Source of the DNA: Thalassia testudinum
Taxonomy: Eukaryota > Streptophyta > Magnoliopsida > Alismatales > Hydrocharitaceae
Direction of reading: 5' to 3'
DNA length: 64,000 bases
Assembly (NCBI GenBank): GCA_037157565.1
Contig: JAZHRO010000026.1
Span: forward strand, 35,144,501-35,208,500
Shown: one piece after another, positions 33,010 to 43,866 of the stretch
Position numbering within the stretch: the first letter of the stretch is position 1
Layout of the letters: the number at the start of each line of letters is the position of its first letter
Translations under genes and position numbers: made by a program
Notes under the pieces: model-generated
Database searches by the model: none
Seen by the model: only the letters and a program-made list of their open reading frames with translations
What the model was told of the DNA's origin: nothing

Positions 33010-33068
33010 AAAACCTTCATCCGCACTTTTCTCTGATCTAACCGCTTTGGCCCACCTCAGAAGAGTAC
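33010..33068 (-). other. E5 predicted leader exon (59 nt)
   Basis: Bounded upstream by CTGTGATTGCAG and downstream by GTAAGT. The sequence starts GTACTCTTCTGAGG and aligns with E6 60351-60408. It may be a small internal exon or the end of a first exon. Confidence 0.5.
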
Positions 33069-33150
33069 CTGCAATCACAGTAAGATCAGAGAAAAAGTGA
33101 GATAAAAGTTATGTAAGGTGGAAAAAACACGAAAAAAAAAAGAGCATTGC

Positions 33151-33169
33151 CTCCCCGGCAACGGCGCCA
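33151..33169 (-). other. E5 primer binding site (Asp tRNA)
   Basis: On the minus strand TCT TGGCGCCGTTGCCGGGGA directly follows the 5' LTR. It is complementary over 18 nt to the 3' end of plant tRNA-Asp, the primer typical of Athila-type elements. Confidence 0.9.
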
Positions 33170-33432
33170 AGATGACCACACGTGTTTCACGAGTTTGAAA
33201 TCAGGGTTACAAGTAACCTGTCGTCGTAGTTGCAAAGCACGTGGTCAAATAAAATTTATATCGAAACTCCAAGGGAGTCCCTGGTCGAACATGGGGAGGC
33301 GAACGTTTGGTTTTGAAAATCCACATTTCTCTTTTTATTTGTTTATTTCATTTTTGTCTTTTCTAATTTTTTTGGTATTTTTAATAAGGCAAGAAATTAG
33401 GTTGATGAAAACTTGATCTACTTGTAAAAATG

Positions 33433-33466
33433 TAAGAGAGAGAGGGAGAAAGAGAGAGAGAGAAAT
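33433..33466. repeat. (GA)n-rich simple repeat
   Basis: Partner in the E5 5' LTR of the tract at 27645-27676. Confidence 0.9.
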
Positions 33467-33871
33467 AATCATCTATTCATGAACAATTGTTTGTTACAAC
33501 TACGAAAGCAGGAAAACTACACTATGGAAGTGTAAAACGATAGAAATAGGTGAGAGAAATCCCCCTCGAAGGTTGCTCGGACGATGACTCGCTCTGACGT
33601 TGCTTGGAAGAAGGTGATGAGGAGCGGGACGAAGGAGAACAGAGCTGGAGGACGGAGGATGGGGTAGGACAGTGTCGTGGCAAAGATCTTCTTCCTAAAG
33701 GGCGGTGAGAGGATGGCCATGGGATGCTCCATGAATGGGGATGAGGGGAGGGAAAACTATTTGATTTTCTACTCTAGAGGAGCATCCCGGGCTTGGGACA
33801 AGCTCTCTCTAGAGCCTTGGAGGTGGTGAGAGGAAGAATGGAAGAGGGTTTGGAATGGTGGTGGGTAGGTC

Positions 33872-33879
33872 CTTTTATA
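33872..33879 (-). promoter_or_regulatory. TATA box, E5 5' LTR
   Basis: Minus-strand CACTATAAAAGGACC; this copy would drive the genomic transcript of E5. Confidence 0.7.
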
Positions 33880-34669
33880 GTGGACGATGAAGAATAAATT
33901 CGCATTTGGGTCATTACTGACGTCCATAAACGCCGCTGTAGCTGTTGCTGAAAATCCGCCCTTCAATTCCTCTTCTAGCGTGTGTAGACCATTAGTGACA
34001 ACTGTAAGTGTCACAAAAGGCCCGCGTCGCTGAAGATTCCCCTCTGCTGGCGCGAGCATCGGGTGCTGCACGCTTTACGCACTCGTGCTTCCAGTGCCGT
34101 GTCACGCGCACGCGTGCTGGCATCCATCGCACTGCTACTGTGTGCGGCTGCAGCTGTGAGCGTGCACTGCTATTGGCCGGCGTTGGGCGGCTTGGATGGC
34201 ACCACGTGGTGCCACCTGGGCCGTCCATTCTTCTTTCTTTTGTAGAGGGTGCCGCGGTGCTCAGATTGAGATGATTCCTGCACTGTTGGACTGTGATGGT
34301 CACTCCGGATCCATCCGTATGGTTGGATTTTCAATCCTAAACCCGTATGGATGTCACATTGTCCCCTAGCCGTTGATCTTCCTTGGACTTCGTATGATGT
34401 TACGGTTCTCCGATCTAGACAATTTCAAAGGCGTTAGACTTCGATCGTCGTTTTAATCAGATCTGTACAGTCCGATCATCTATCTGAGGCCCTGAAATAA
34501 GTCTTCTTATCTCCTGACCATAACAAGGACCTAATTAACCTAAAATATATACAACTACTTTAAATGCAAAATGATGCATGTTATCCAATATTTATAATAT
34601 GAAATGCAAATCTAAGCCTAGGAACATGCATGAATAGATATTTTAACGTAAATAGATGTGTCTATATCA

Positions 34670-34674
34670 AGGAT
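34670..34674. repeat. E5 target-site duplication, right (AGGAT)
   Basis: Identical to 27379-27383. On the E4 coding strand it is ATCCT, the codons for Ile-Leu in the RNase H motif RWILL. Confidence 0.95.
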
Positions 34675-35331
34675 CCATCTAATCAGATGAGATTTTGCAT
34701 CCTTCTCGGTGAGAAGATGTCGAACTGCAATGTGGTCAGTGTAGACTATAATGTGGGAACTTAAAAGATAAGGTCTAAATTTTTCTAGTGCAAATACTAC
34801 TACTAGCAATTCCTTTCCAGTGACGGTGTAATCCTCTGAGCTTCATCTGAGGTCGTGCTAGCGTAATAGTTGACTGTAGGTTTCCCATCCAATTTTTGCT
34901 CAAGGATAGCCCCTACTGCATAATCAGAGGCATCACACATGATCTCAAAAGGGTGAGACCAATTCGGTGGTTGCAGTATTGGTGCCTTGGTAACCAGATC
35001 AAGAAGTGTTATATAGGCACTAACACAATCGTCAAAGATCTATTAGTCTACATCCTTATAGAAGAGATTTGTGAGAGGTCGAGTTATTTTCAAGAAGTTC
35101 GCTATAAAGCGACGATAAAAACCAACATGCCTGAGAAAAGATCTAATCTGTTTAATCGATGAAGGTAAAGGCAGGTCAGAAATCAATTTCTCCTTCGCAT
35201 GATCAACCTTATTCCTCTCTCAGAAATAAGGTGTCCTAAGACTAGTCCTTTAGGGTGCCATAAAATGTGATTTTTCCCAGGAAAGTACCAGATCACATTG
35301 ATGCATCTTTGCAGAACCTTAGTCAAGTGGT
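34670..35331 (-). pseudogene. E4 RT C-terminus and RNase H upstream half, degenerate
   Basis: VVVFALEKFRPYLLSSHIIV, YTDHIAVRHLL and SHLIRWIL are the RNase H segment cut by E5. The connection region before it is full of stops. Rejoining across E5 restores the typical Athila boundary RWIL-LLQEF. Confidence 0.8.
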
Positions 35332-35847
35332 CTAAGCTGCATCGAATGTACTCTCGAAGACCGATAAGTCATCCATGAAGACTTCTAAGCAATCACCTAC
35401 TAAATCAGAGAAGATTGCAAACATACACCACTGAAATGTTGCAGGTGCGTTGCATAATCCAAATGGCATCCTATGGAATGCAAAGGTTCCATAAGGGCAG
35501 GTGAAAGTCATTTTTTCCCGGTCATCAGGGTAAATTGCCATCTGATTGTAACTTGAGTAGCCATCCAAAAAGTGGAAAAATCTATTCCTAGCCAATCTTT
35601 CCAGTATCTGATCAATGAAGGGCAGTGGGAAATGATCTTTCTTCGTGGCTTGGTTGAGTTTGTGATAGTCAATACATACTTGCCACGAACTAGCAATCCA
35701 TATAGGGATGACTTCTCCAGATTCAGTGGTTATGACGGTAAGTTCGGCCTTCTTAGGCACAACTTGAATAGGACTTACCCATTGACTATCAGATATAGGG
35801 AAAATGATTCCATTGTCTAACCACTTGATCATCTCATTTTTTACCAC
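35332..35847 (-). pseudogene. E4 Athila-type reverse transcriptase
   Basis: The 172-codon open core has WVSPIQVVPKK, WQVCIDYHKLNQATKKDHFP, FHFLDGYSSYNQMAIYPDD, FTCPYGTFAFHRMPFGLCNA, ATFQWCMFAIFSD and the catalytic VFMDD. MPFGLCNAPATFQ with FMDD is the Athila pattern. N- and C-terminal continuation is broken by stops. Confidence 0.9.
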
Positions 35848-36243
35848 CTCCTAAAGTGTCGGGTTCAGTCTACGCTATGGCTATCTAGTGGGTCTAGATC
35901 CTTCTTCAATAAAAATCCCATGTGTGCAGTAAGGACTAATGCTAGTCAAGTCAGAAAGGCTCTATCCTATAACCTGTCTATGTGTTCTCAAGATAGATAA
36001 GAGTCGTGATTCTTGATTAGACGATAAGTGAGAGTTGGCAATCACAGGATAAGTATGATTTGGTCCTAAGAAGACATATTTTAAAGAGTCGGGAAGAGGT
36101 TTCAGTTCAACATGTACAGGATCAGGTGAGGGAGCAGGTGTGGAGATCTTAGAAGATCCTAGAGACACTAAGGGAAAAGGGGGCAAGTTCTTGATTTCTA
36201 AGGTTGGTGTCTCAGGGAGAGTCAAGTCAGAGTCCAAAGGGTG
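35848..36243 (-). pseudogene. E4 protease-RT linker, frameshifted
   Basis: Open part 35962-36237 has TPTLEIKNLPPFPLVSL, PDSLKYVFLGPNHTYPVIA and ESRLLSILRTHRQVIG, which correspond to the Athila linker leading into RT. Stops lie on either side. Confidence 0.7.
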
Positions 36244-37161
36244 TTAAGGTTCTAAGTTAAGTGAATCAACCAATGTATCCTCAAACATCTTATCCAATGA
36301 ATCGAAGGAACATATTTCCTCAATTAAACTACAAGATGGTCCCCTTTGGGCCTGAAATATATCAATTTTCATTCTCTGATCTCCAAATTTCAATTCTATA
36401 AGGCCCTCCTCACAATTGATGTTTGCCTTGGCTATAGCCAAGAAAGGTCTTCCTAGAATGATAGGAGTGTTCTGGATATCCACAGGTACTTCCATGTTAA
36501 GGACTATAAAGTCTACAAGGAAATAGAAGTCCTTGACCTGCACTATAACATCTTCCAAAACTCCCTGAGGTGTCTTAACTGATCTATTAGCTAATTGCAG
36601 GGACACCTCAGTTGGCTTCAAATTGCCAACCTCGAAATGTGTCAAAAGGGAGGTTGGGATAAGATTGATGGAAGCACCTAGATCAAGCAGTGCTCTATTG
36701 AATGTAGTGTTTCCTATCATATAGGAGAGAAGAGGGGTGCCTAGGTCTTTCTTCTTAAGAGGGAGGTTTGAAATAAGGGAACTCACTTGTTTTGAGAGAA
36801 TGACAAGACCACTCCCTTTCTGAATTCTAGCCTTATGCTTAGGTGTACATAGGTTTTTCAAAAATTTAGTATAAGGAGGAATGGGGTGAATCACATCCAA
36901 TAAGGGGATGGTTATATGGACTTGCTCAAAGAGCTTGAGTAGATCCTCAGGTGCCACACTAGGCTTCTTCTTTTCATCACTTTTCTTTTCTAAGGCCTCT
37001 GGAAAAGGTACAAAAGTGGTAGTAGGAGGATCAATCAAAGCCTCAGAAGAGTCAGGTACAGGTGAATCAGCAGTAGGAGTGGAAGGTCCAGGTTGAGATG
37101 TAGAAGTCGGCAAGGGTGGATTAGTTGTGCTTCTACCACTCCTAGTAGTGATAGCATTCAA
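36244..37161 (-). pseudogene. E4 Athila-type aspartic protease region
   Basis: 306-codon open stretch starting MNAITTRSGRSTT, typical of the Athila Gag-protease boundary. The active-site loop is RALLDLGASINLIP (D-L-G-A, as in Athila) and the second conserved block is TPIILGRPFLAIAKANI. The domain itself looks intact; it would process the polyprotein. It is separated from Gag by a stop near 37164 and from RT by stops. Confidence 0.85.
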
Positions 37162-37167
37162 ATTAGA

Positions 37168-39121
37168 TTACGGCATAGACAATGAATTAGAATCAAGTAT
37201 AATAGGTGGTTGTGGATCAGAATAAGAAGTAGGATCAGAATAGAAAGAATTAGGATTGGTGTAAAGCTCAGTTTCGTGCAAGGTTTGTGATATGACATGT
37301 GCTTGACCTTGCAATGGAGGTCTAGGTTGGACATACCTCTGGGCAGCTATGTTCTTAGGATTGGGTTCTGCTTGAGATGGTAGTGAATGTGGTTGACGGG
37401 ATTCCGTCAAGTGTGATAACTGGGGTCTCATCTCAGCTAGTGTCGCGTCTTGTCTCTACTGCATAGCAATATTTTGTTGTTGCATGTCAGTGAGAGATTT
37501 CATGATATTCCCCAACTGATCATCATGTGTAGGTCCAAGTTGAGAGTATTGGGCGAGCCTGGGTTGGGGTTACTGGCAGGCACGCGGTGGATACCTGTGT
37601 GGTTGTGGAGGTGGTGCTCTGATTGGGTTGTGAAGTGGTGGTGCAGAAGGTTGTTGATAGGTGGGTCTTTGTGAATTTCCCGACCATGAGAAATTTGGAT
37701 GATTCCATCATCTAAGGTTATAGGTTTGTGAAAAAGGGTCATTATGAATGGCATGGAGCTCCTCCGAAGCTCCAGAATGTGCAGGGAATTCAGTGTAAAG
37801 AGGAACAAAGGTTCCTCCAACCGGTGAAGGATCGGAAAAAGTATAATTTGGTAAAGTAGGTTGTATCGTAGATAGATTGTTCACCGTTTCCTGCCCTGTG
37901 GGAAATTAAAAAGTGTGAGGTGAAGGTGGCAGAGAAGAAGAAGATGATGAATGTTTAGATAGGAATTCCATACATCATCTACTTTCTTCTCTATTAAGCC
38001 TACCTTATCTAGCTGACTAGCCACAATTTCTAAGTCTCTGTTGCTGGATTGGGCTTCATGTACCCTCGTGTGTGAGTAGGAATGAGAGGACTTTCTATTA
38101 AAAACACTCATCGAAGCATTATTAGTAGAATTTTCGACCATGCTTTCGAAGAGCTCAAAAGCTGAGTTCTTGTCCCGACACAAAAAATTTCCTCCACAAG
38201 TCGCATCAACAAAATTCCATGTGTCATCATGGAGCCCATGATAGAAGATCTGGACTTGTTGCCAGCATGGGACACCATGGTGGGAACATTTCCTAAGAAG
38301 CTCATGGAATCTCTCCTAAGCCTCGTGCATTTGTTCTCTTGAATTTTGCGTGAATGTGGTAATGGCACACCTTAAAGAGTTTGTGTGGGCCTACAGGAAA
38401 GTACTTTTTAAGGAACTCATGTTCCAAAGAAGCTCAAGTTTCTATTGGTGTAGTCCATGCAAGAGGTCTAAACCAGAAGGCAGCTTTATCTTTTAATGAA
38501 AAGGAGAACATTTTCTTCAAAAGTGTGTGCTGATCATGACCTTGCAAACCCAAAGTTTGAGCAAGGCTTTTCAGCTCCTCTAAATGCTGAAACAGGTCCT
38601 CAAAATCAAGACCATGGAAGCGAGGTATAAGTGTTATGATGTTTGCCTTCAGTTCAGCAACATGACCCCCATCGGGATAATGTACCACATGCATAGGTTG
38701 TGCAACTGCGGGATTATGTAATCTTGTAGTTGACGTCTACGAGGTTGAGGTGGTGCCTGAGGATTTCTAGGTTGAGGTTGGGGTTTCGCTAATAGATTAA
38801 CAGCTTGTGCAACCTGTTGCACCTGTTGGGTTAGGGTGTTCATTTGTAGTTGTGTCTCAAACAGGTGTTATAAATGAGGCATAGGACCTCTCTCCGGTGG
38901 TGTTTTGTTAGGGAAGTTAGGGTATGGAGGAGGTTGAAACCTATGGTTTGGTGGTGATGGTGGAGGATGATGTGTAGAGAGATGTGGAGGAAGTTCTTCA
39001 AAATCCTTGAATTGTGCAGAATCGTGATCATCCTCAGGATGAGCAGGATGGTGGATAGGAGTTTGAGGCCCGGGAGGTATAGAATTTGATGTGGAAGGCA
39101 TAGAAGTGGAAGCTTGGGCAT
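37168..39121 (-). pseudogene. E4 Gag, frameshifted
   Basis: Proline-rich N-terminal region (38868-39121), then ANIITLIPRFHGLDFEDLFQ, HLEELKSLAQTLGL, LLKKMFSFSLKDKAAFWF and EHEFLKKYFP, the Athila Gag core. A C-terminal Gln/Pro-rich part follows (37168-37820). At least five frame changes or stops are present. Confidence 0.75.
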
Positions 39122-40043
39122 CAGTACCTAAGGGAAGTACTAACTAAGGGTTTTGGGATCTCCTACCTTCAATTGAGTCGATTTTTGAAAAACGAGTTTT
39201 GAATCAATCACAACTCAAAAGGAAAGGTAAACAATCTCTATCACAATAAAATCAGAAATCCCAATCAATCTCAACAATCAAAAGACCAGTCAATTCAAGT
39301 CAGGAGAGATAAATCAAATTTTTCCTAGTGTTTGCTACACAAAATTAGTAATACGCAAACAAATATTTCAGAATAATTGTATGCGTTCTAAAGATAACCT
39401 AGCTAAGTGCAGACCTCTAAAATCCACCCGGAATCTGGATAAGACTGGCGTGCGAATCCAGACCCTTTGGTGGCTCAAAGAGATGAGATAGAAATGCATG
39501 TATTTGTGAACTTAATGTGATCGTGTAGTGTGTACACGATAACAATCAATAGAATTTCGGTGAAAAACTCAGTTAGGGTTTCAAACAATTTTTAGCGTCT
39601 CCTTTTGAATTTGATTTAGCATCCATACTTAGATCATTTCGCTTTTTAATTCTTTTCAAACACAAGATGGTCTTGTTAATTTTAAAGCAAATGCAGAGAT
39701 GGCAGGAGCTCAGAAAAGATAGAAATGTGTACCTGACTCCAGCAATTCTACAGTTGATGCAATTTCACTTGTAATAAAATCTAGCAGGAAGAATGCAATC
39801 CTAAGTATGGATGCTTAGAGTATGTTGCTGCTAGATAAGGGATGAGTTATTTTTGTATTTTTTTGATTTTATAATTTTTTTGATTTTTGAAATGCAACAA
39901 ACAAGAAAACAAAGGAAAAGAAATCGATACGGAAAATTGCGATACGGAAAAATCACGTCGATGAGAGATGAGTAGAGAGAGATAAAGAGAGTCCAAGTTA
40001 TTACAATATGTGTGTGAGAAGAGGCTCGCACACAACATATGCT
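39122..40043 (-). other. E4 5' leader region, no primer site found
   Basis: AT-rich sequence with no ORF of note. A tRNA-Asp or tRNA-Met complementary site is not visible next to 40044, so the LTR that follows cannot be tied to E4 with confidence. Confidence 0.45.
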
Positions 40044-40269
40044 TGATGAACAGGTTTTGGCAAAGTAAAATCAGGGTTTGGAAAACCCGTCATCGAAATT
40101 CGTTAAACACGCTATCAAATATAATTTTTAATCGAAACTCCAAGGGAGTCCCGGGTCGAATACAGGGAGGAGATGTTTACTTTTGTTGAAATCCATGCTT
40201 CGTGTGCGCTGTTGGCGAGCACTAGTGTGTGTGCAGGTGCGCGCTGCTGTGCCAAATTGACTAATTGGG

Positions 40270-40337
40270 GGGCTTTGCGAGTCTCGAACCTGTGCTCCTC
40301 CCTTGGAGGCCGGTGCTTCAACTAATGCGCCAAGCCC
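40270..40337 (-). other. tRNA-like cassette inside an LTR
   Basis: The minus strand reads GGGCTTGGCGCATTAG..., has CTCCAAG in the anticodon-loop position and GGTTCGAGACTC as a B-box/T-loop, and ends AAAGCCC, which pairs with the 5' GGGCTT. It is 68 nt, lacks a proper T stem and is not a functional tRNA gene. It is in the same sense as the LTR. Confidence 0.65.
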
Positions 40338-40468
40338 ACGTTTATGTCACAAAGGTGAGTCGTGGGCACGCGGTGAAGGGGGTCTCTCAACCGTTGGATT
40401 TTCATCCAACGGCTGAGATCTCTCATTGAGAAGCCCTTGGAGGGACATCGGGCAGCCTTGGGTGCTCT

Positions 40469-40492
40469 AGATGGTGCCACGTGGCACCATCT
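40469..40492. promoter_or_regulatory. 24-bp perfect palindrome centred on CACGTG
   Basis: AGATGGTGCCAC/GTGGCACCATCT is its own reverse complement. The centre is a G-box, the plant bZIP/bHLH core. Related palindromes are at 46263-46286, 58993-59016 and 34198-34213. Confidence 0.75.
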
Positions 40493-40795
40493 GGACCATC
40501 CACCTTTCCTCTCTTGCAGAGGATGCCACAATGCTCTGATCGAGGTGATTTCCACGTTGTCGTTCTGTGATCGTCGCTCCGAATCCATCCATACGGTCAG
40601 ATTCTTCATCCGAAGCCCTAAAGATGTCGCATTGCCTCTTGGCCATAAAATGTCGAAATTACTAAACAATATACACAAATTATCCTAAATGCAATGTAAT
40701 GCCGGTTATGCACTATTTATACTTAGGGAATGCAATGCTAGGCTTAGGAACTATCACTAATAAACATTTTATCATGAATTTATGTGTGTTTATCA

Positions 40796-41764
40796 ATGTC
40801 TAACACAAATATCCTATGAATATACCTAGGTCTAAACTACCAACTAATTTAATCTGGAAAAAGTGGGAAATGCAGCCCCTTTATGGAAAAACTCCTTTGG
40901 GAAGTCGAGTATGAAGCGCAGCGAATTCGCCAGGAAAAAGAAGTCCACTTGCAAGAAGTCACTACTCTTCCTACTCCTCAAGTGCTGCTAAAACAATAAA
41001 TAATTAGTAAGACAATTATATACAAAACCAATCAAAGAATATAATACTATAATCTATTTATATTACACGTATATATTATACTATTATAGTATACTTGTTT
41101 ATTTACATTACATTATTTATATACATATACATTATATACTATATACTATACATATATATACACACACAAACAACACAGACATACACACACAACACACATA
41201 TATACACCAAGGCACAGGGGGGTGATTTCAACACTTAGTTGTTGTAGAGCTCATTCAACACTTAGCCAGTTTTCTTCTTCCTTTCTCCTTTCTTAGCACT
41301 TAATTGGTTCACTCTCTTTTAGACCAGTTGGTTCGATTAAACCCAAAAATGTGGTTTAACAGGCAGGCGGCCTTTTCGAGGGATACATAGCACCCATTTG
41401 TGGGTGAGACTAGACCTCTACTAGGGCCACCCTAGTTTTTCATTAGGTGTATTTTATTCGATTCAATGCTCGTTAATGGGCCCACACAGACCCACTCTTA
41501 GTGCATTGCCCTGGGCCTATGCACCGTACATGGTACTCATATGCCATATCAAGTTTGTAAGAGGAGATGGTGTGATGATATGGTGGTGCTCAGCACTGTG
41601 ACGACTAGTGAGGCCATATGACAAAATCCTAATAAAGCACTGCAGCAGGCTATAAACTTCCGATGTGCGCTACCTTTAGCGCCCTTCAAGCGCTGCAGCT
41701 ACGTGTTGTGTTGTTCTGATGTCATGAATTTGGCCCTCGATTTGAGGGCCATAATTTAATCTAA
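40796..41764. other. Intergenic DNA with TA/CA microsatellite
   Basis: No gene. A TATA- and CA-rich simple repeat occupies about 41090-41215. The rest has short similarity to retroelement untranslated sequence but no boundary I can support. Confidence 0.5.
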
Positions 41765-42693
41765 ATTAAAATTAAATTATAGGATTGTAAAGCCCTTACA
41801 TAGGGCTACATAATTATATAATTACTTTACAGAAATAAATTAGTTTATTACATAATTAAATTAACTAAAGTTTACTATTTTTTATTATACACATTAAATT
41901 AGAGTTTACTTCATTAATTACAGTATAAATTAGTTAATTAATTATATAATTGACTTTATACAGAGTTAGTATACATAATAGATTATTTATTACAGATTTT
42001 TATGATATTTTATAAGCTTTATTTTAATTTATTTACAAGTAAATACATGTTTTAGTTAGTTTAACATATAAATAAACTATAAATACTATAATGCAATATA
42101 AATATAGTTTAAATTAGTTGAAAATACTTAATATTGTATATTACAAGTATACACTATAATTTACCTCAATATTAACTTAAATTGCTAATTTATTCTATTT
42201 TAACTTAGTAAATTACCCAATTAACTTAATAACTTAATTATTTACTATAAATATATAATTAAATTAAGTTATAGGAATTATAATATTTATATTATATAGA
42301 TAAATAAGTGTGAATAGTATGAAATACAAATATGTACATATAAACATGTTTGTATAATTACTTATTATACATTTAAGTTATATAAATTAATATAAAATAA
42401 TACAATAAGATTATATATACATTAAATTACTCTAAATACTTCATTTAATACATAGAATACATATATAGGTTATTTATATACATTTTATATATATATTATA
42501 CAATATTTACATATATCTTAGGTTTAATTACTATATACAAGTATATACATGGTATTTTTGGGAGTGTTGGAGTATTTTCTGATTTTATGGGTTTTATATA
42601 TATAGTAGAGATAGGGGATGAGAGAGAAAGGAATAGATAAGAGAGAAGAGTTGTTTGTGGTGTTTTTGATGTTTGGTTCTTTTATTAAGTTCC

Positions 42694-42751
42694 AAGGTAT
42701 ATTGAACTGTCGGCTGGTATGTTCTACCAAGTCGGGGGTTCAAAATACCTT
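42694..42751 (+). other. tRNA-like stem-loop, left arm copy
   Basis: 58 nt from AAGGTAT to ATACCTT, which pair as a 7-bp terminal stem. A central CGGCTGGTATGTTCTACCAAG hairpin and GGTTCAAAATAC (T-loop/B-box-like) follow. The other copy has the same length and compensating stem changes. Confidence 0.6.
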
Positions 42752-43861
42752 AAAACTTGCCATACACGTGGAAATAAACCTAATCTTAATCAAGACACAT
42801 TTATTTTATTTTTTTGGAATTTTATTATTATTTTTATTTATATACAAAGTTCACAAATTTTAGGCCTCAAAGAGTATTTAAGAGTGAAACCTAAGGCCTT
42901 GAAGTGAGGTCTAGTGGCTGGAAAGGGTGTTTAAACATTTAAGATCATCCAACACACTATATGAAATATGCATGGGCAGTTAAGCATGATTTTTGATGTG
43001 AGTTTCATTAATATTCTCATTTGGACAGAAATTCATGAATGTAGCTGACAATGAAATTTTAAATGAGAATTACAAGCTAATTCAGATCAAAATTAAATTC
43101 ACACTTGTACATGAAAGATTGTACCACATTATTCTAACACTAAACACACGTCAACTCACTTTACACACTCAAAAACCTAGTTCCTTATCCAAACTTAGAT
43201 CCTTATCCAGCCAAAATAGTAACTGATGATAGCTAAAATCAGCATCTATTGCTTTGTTATAGCTGTTGTCTGTTGAATTGCAGCTCAGATCAAATCATGA
43301 ACCAGCTGGTCAGATGTCCTACAATACAAAGTTGCAGCAGCTATTGCTATCTCAGTAGAATCAAATGCTTCTCTGATCACTGAAACTAGCCTAGATCAGA
43401 CCTAAGAAGGTCTAATCTAAGGCACATGATTGCCTAAAACACTTCTAGCAGATCAAACCTGCCCAAAATCGTTTGAAACCAAAAAAAATCTTCGCATTGT
43501 AATCATCACAAACATTGATCAGAAGGTTTGAAATCCATTTCACAATCAGATCTCAAATAAAAATCCAGGAAAAACCTCATTGACCCTTATACATGACCAT
43601 AGACAGTTTTGTAGAAGGAAATCAATAGGAGCATCTAAAATCACTCAAAGTAGCTTTCAAACCTTCATTAAAACTTGGCAAACCTCAATCAACTTCTGCA
43701 ACCCAGATTTAGGCAATTCTTGAACTCAAAAATGGTTTTGATGTGAAAATTAAATGTTTTGATATAGATCTCTCACTGATCTGATCTCCTGATCGTCTTG
43801 AACACCCTTGATTGGCGTTCAAGGTGATTTTTAAATCATCTCAGGATCCATTGGGTCCTTG

Positions 43862-43866
43862 CTCAA
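43862..43866. repeat. E9 target-site duplication, left (CTCAA)
   Basis: Pairs with TTCAA at 50362-50366 with one C/T transition. Confidence 0.6.

Larger units (their letters stand above)
27384..34669 (-). mobile_element. E5: complete non-autonomous Athila-like element
   Basis: 7,286 bp on the minus strand, bounded by a perfect AGGAT duplication. LTRs are 27384-28796 and 33173-34669, with TGATATAG...GTGGTCA ends in element orientation. The Asp-tRNA primer site directly follows the 5' LTR. The 4.4-kb internal region has no RT, integrase or protease. It carries a leader exon with splice signals, an unknown acidic ORF (31918 to about 30207), the post-ORF motif and two internal repeats. The layout equals that of E6 on the other strand. 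It must have been mobilised by a partner in trans, plausibly an Athila-type element such as E4. Confidence 0.9.
33173..34669 (-). repeat. E5 5' LTR (1,497 bp)
   Basis: Partner of 27384-28796. It carries in its centre a roughly 200-bp block (about 33980-34190) in place of the hairpin arms of the 3' LTR, and the 16-bp palindrome GGCACCACGTGGTGCC at 34198-34213. Confidence 0.92.
40044..40795 (-). repeat. Athila-type LTR (solo or E4 5' LTR)
   Basis: The plus-strand left end (AAAATCAGGGTTTGGAAAAC, then CGAAACTCCAAGGGAGTCC and GGTCGAATACAGGGAGG) matches the E5 LTR left part, and the right end TTTATCA matches ...CTATATCA. The flanks ATGCT and ATGTC agree at only three of five positions, so a solo-LTR duplication is not established. 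It holds a tRNA-like cassette and a 24-bp palindrome. Confidence 0.65.
41765..43866 (+). repeat. Left inverted arm, interrupted at 43866 by E9
   Basis: Matches the reverse complement of about 52190-53627 in the same order: TTAAATTATA(G/T)G, CTTACATAGGGCTAC, a long AT-rich stretch, the exact 21-bp block at 42711-42731 (with 52647-52667), then CCTAAGGCC and ATTACAAGC-type blocks. Homology fades after about 43160. Confidence 0.75.

Noticed and set aside
40044..40795. Firm assignment as the E4 5' LTR
   Set aside because: No primer site at its inner end, and the flanking 5-mers match only partly, so it is listed as solo or E4 LTR without deciding.
41090..41215. TA/CA tract considered as an origin or a terminal repeat
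   Set aside because: It is an ordinary microsatellite with no associated boundaries.
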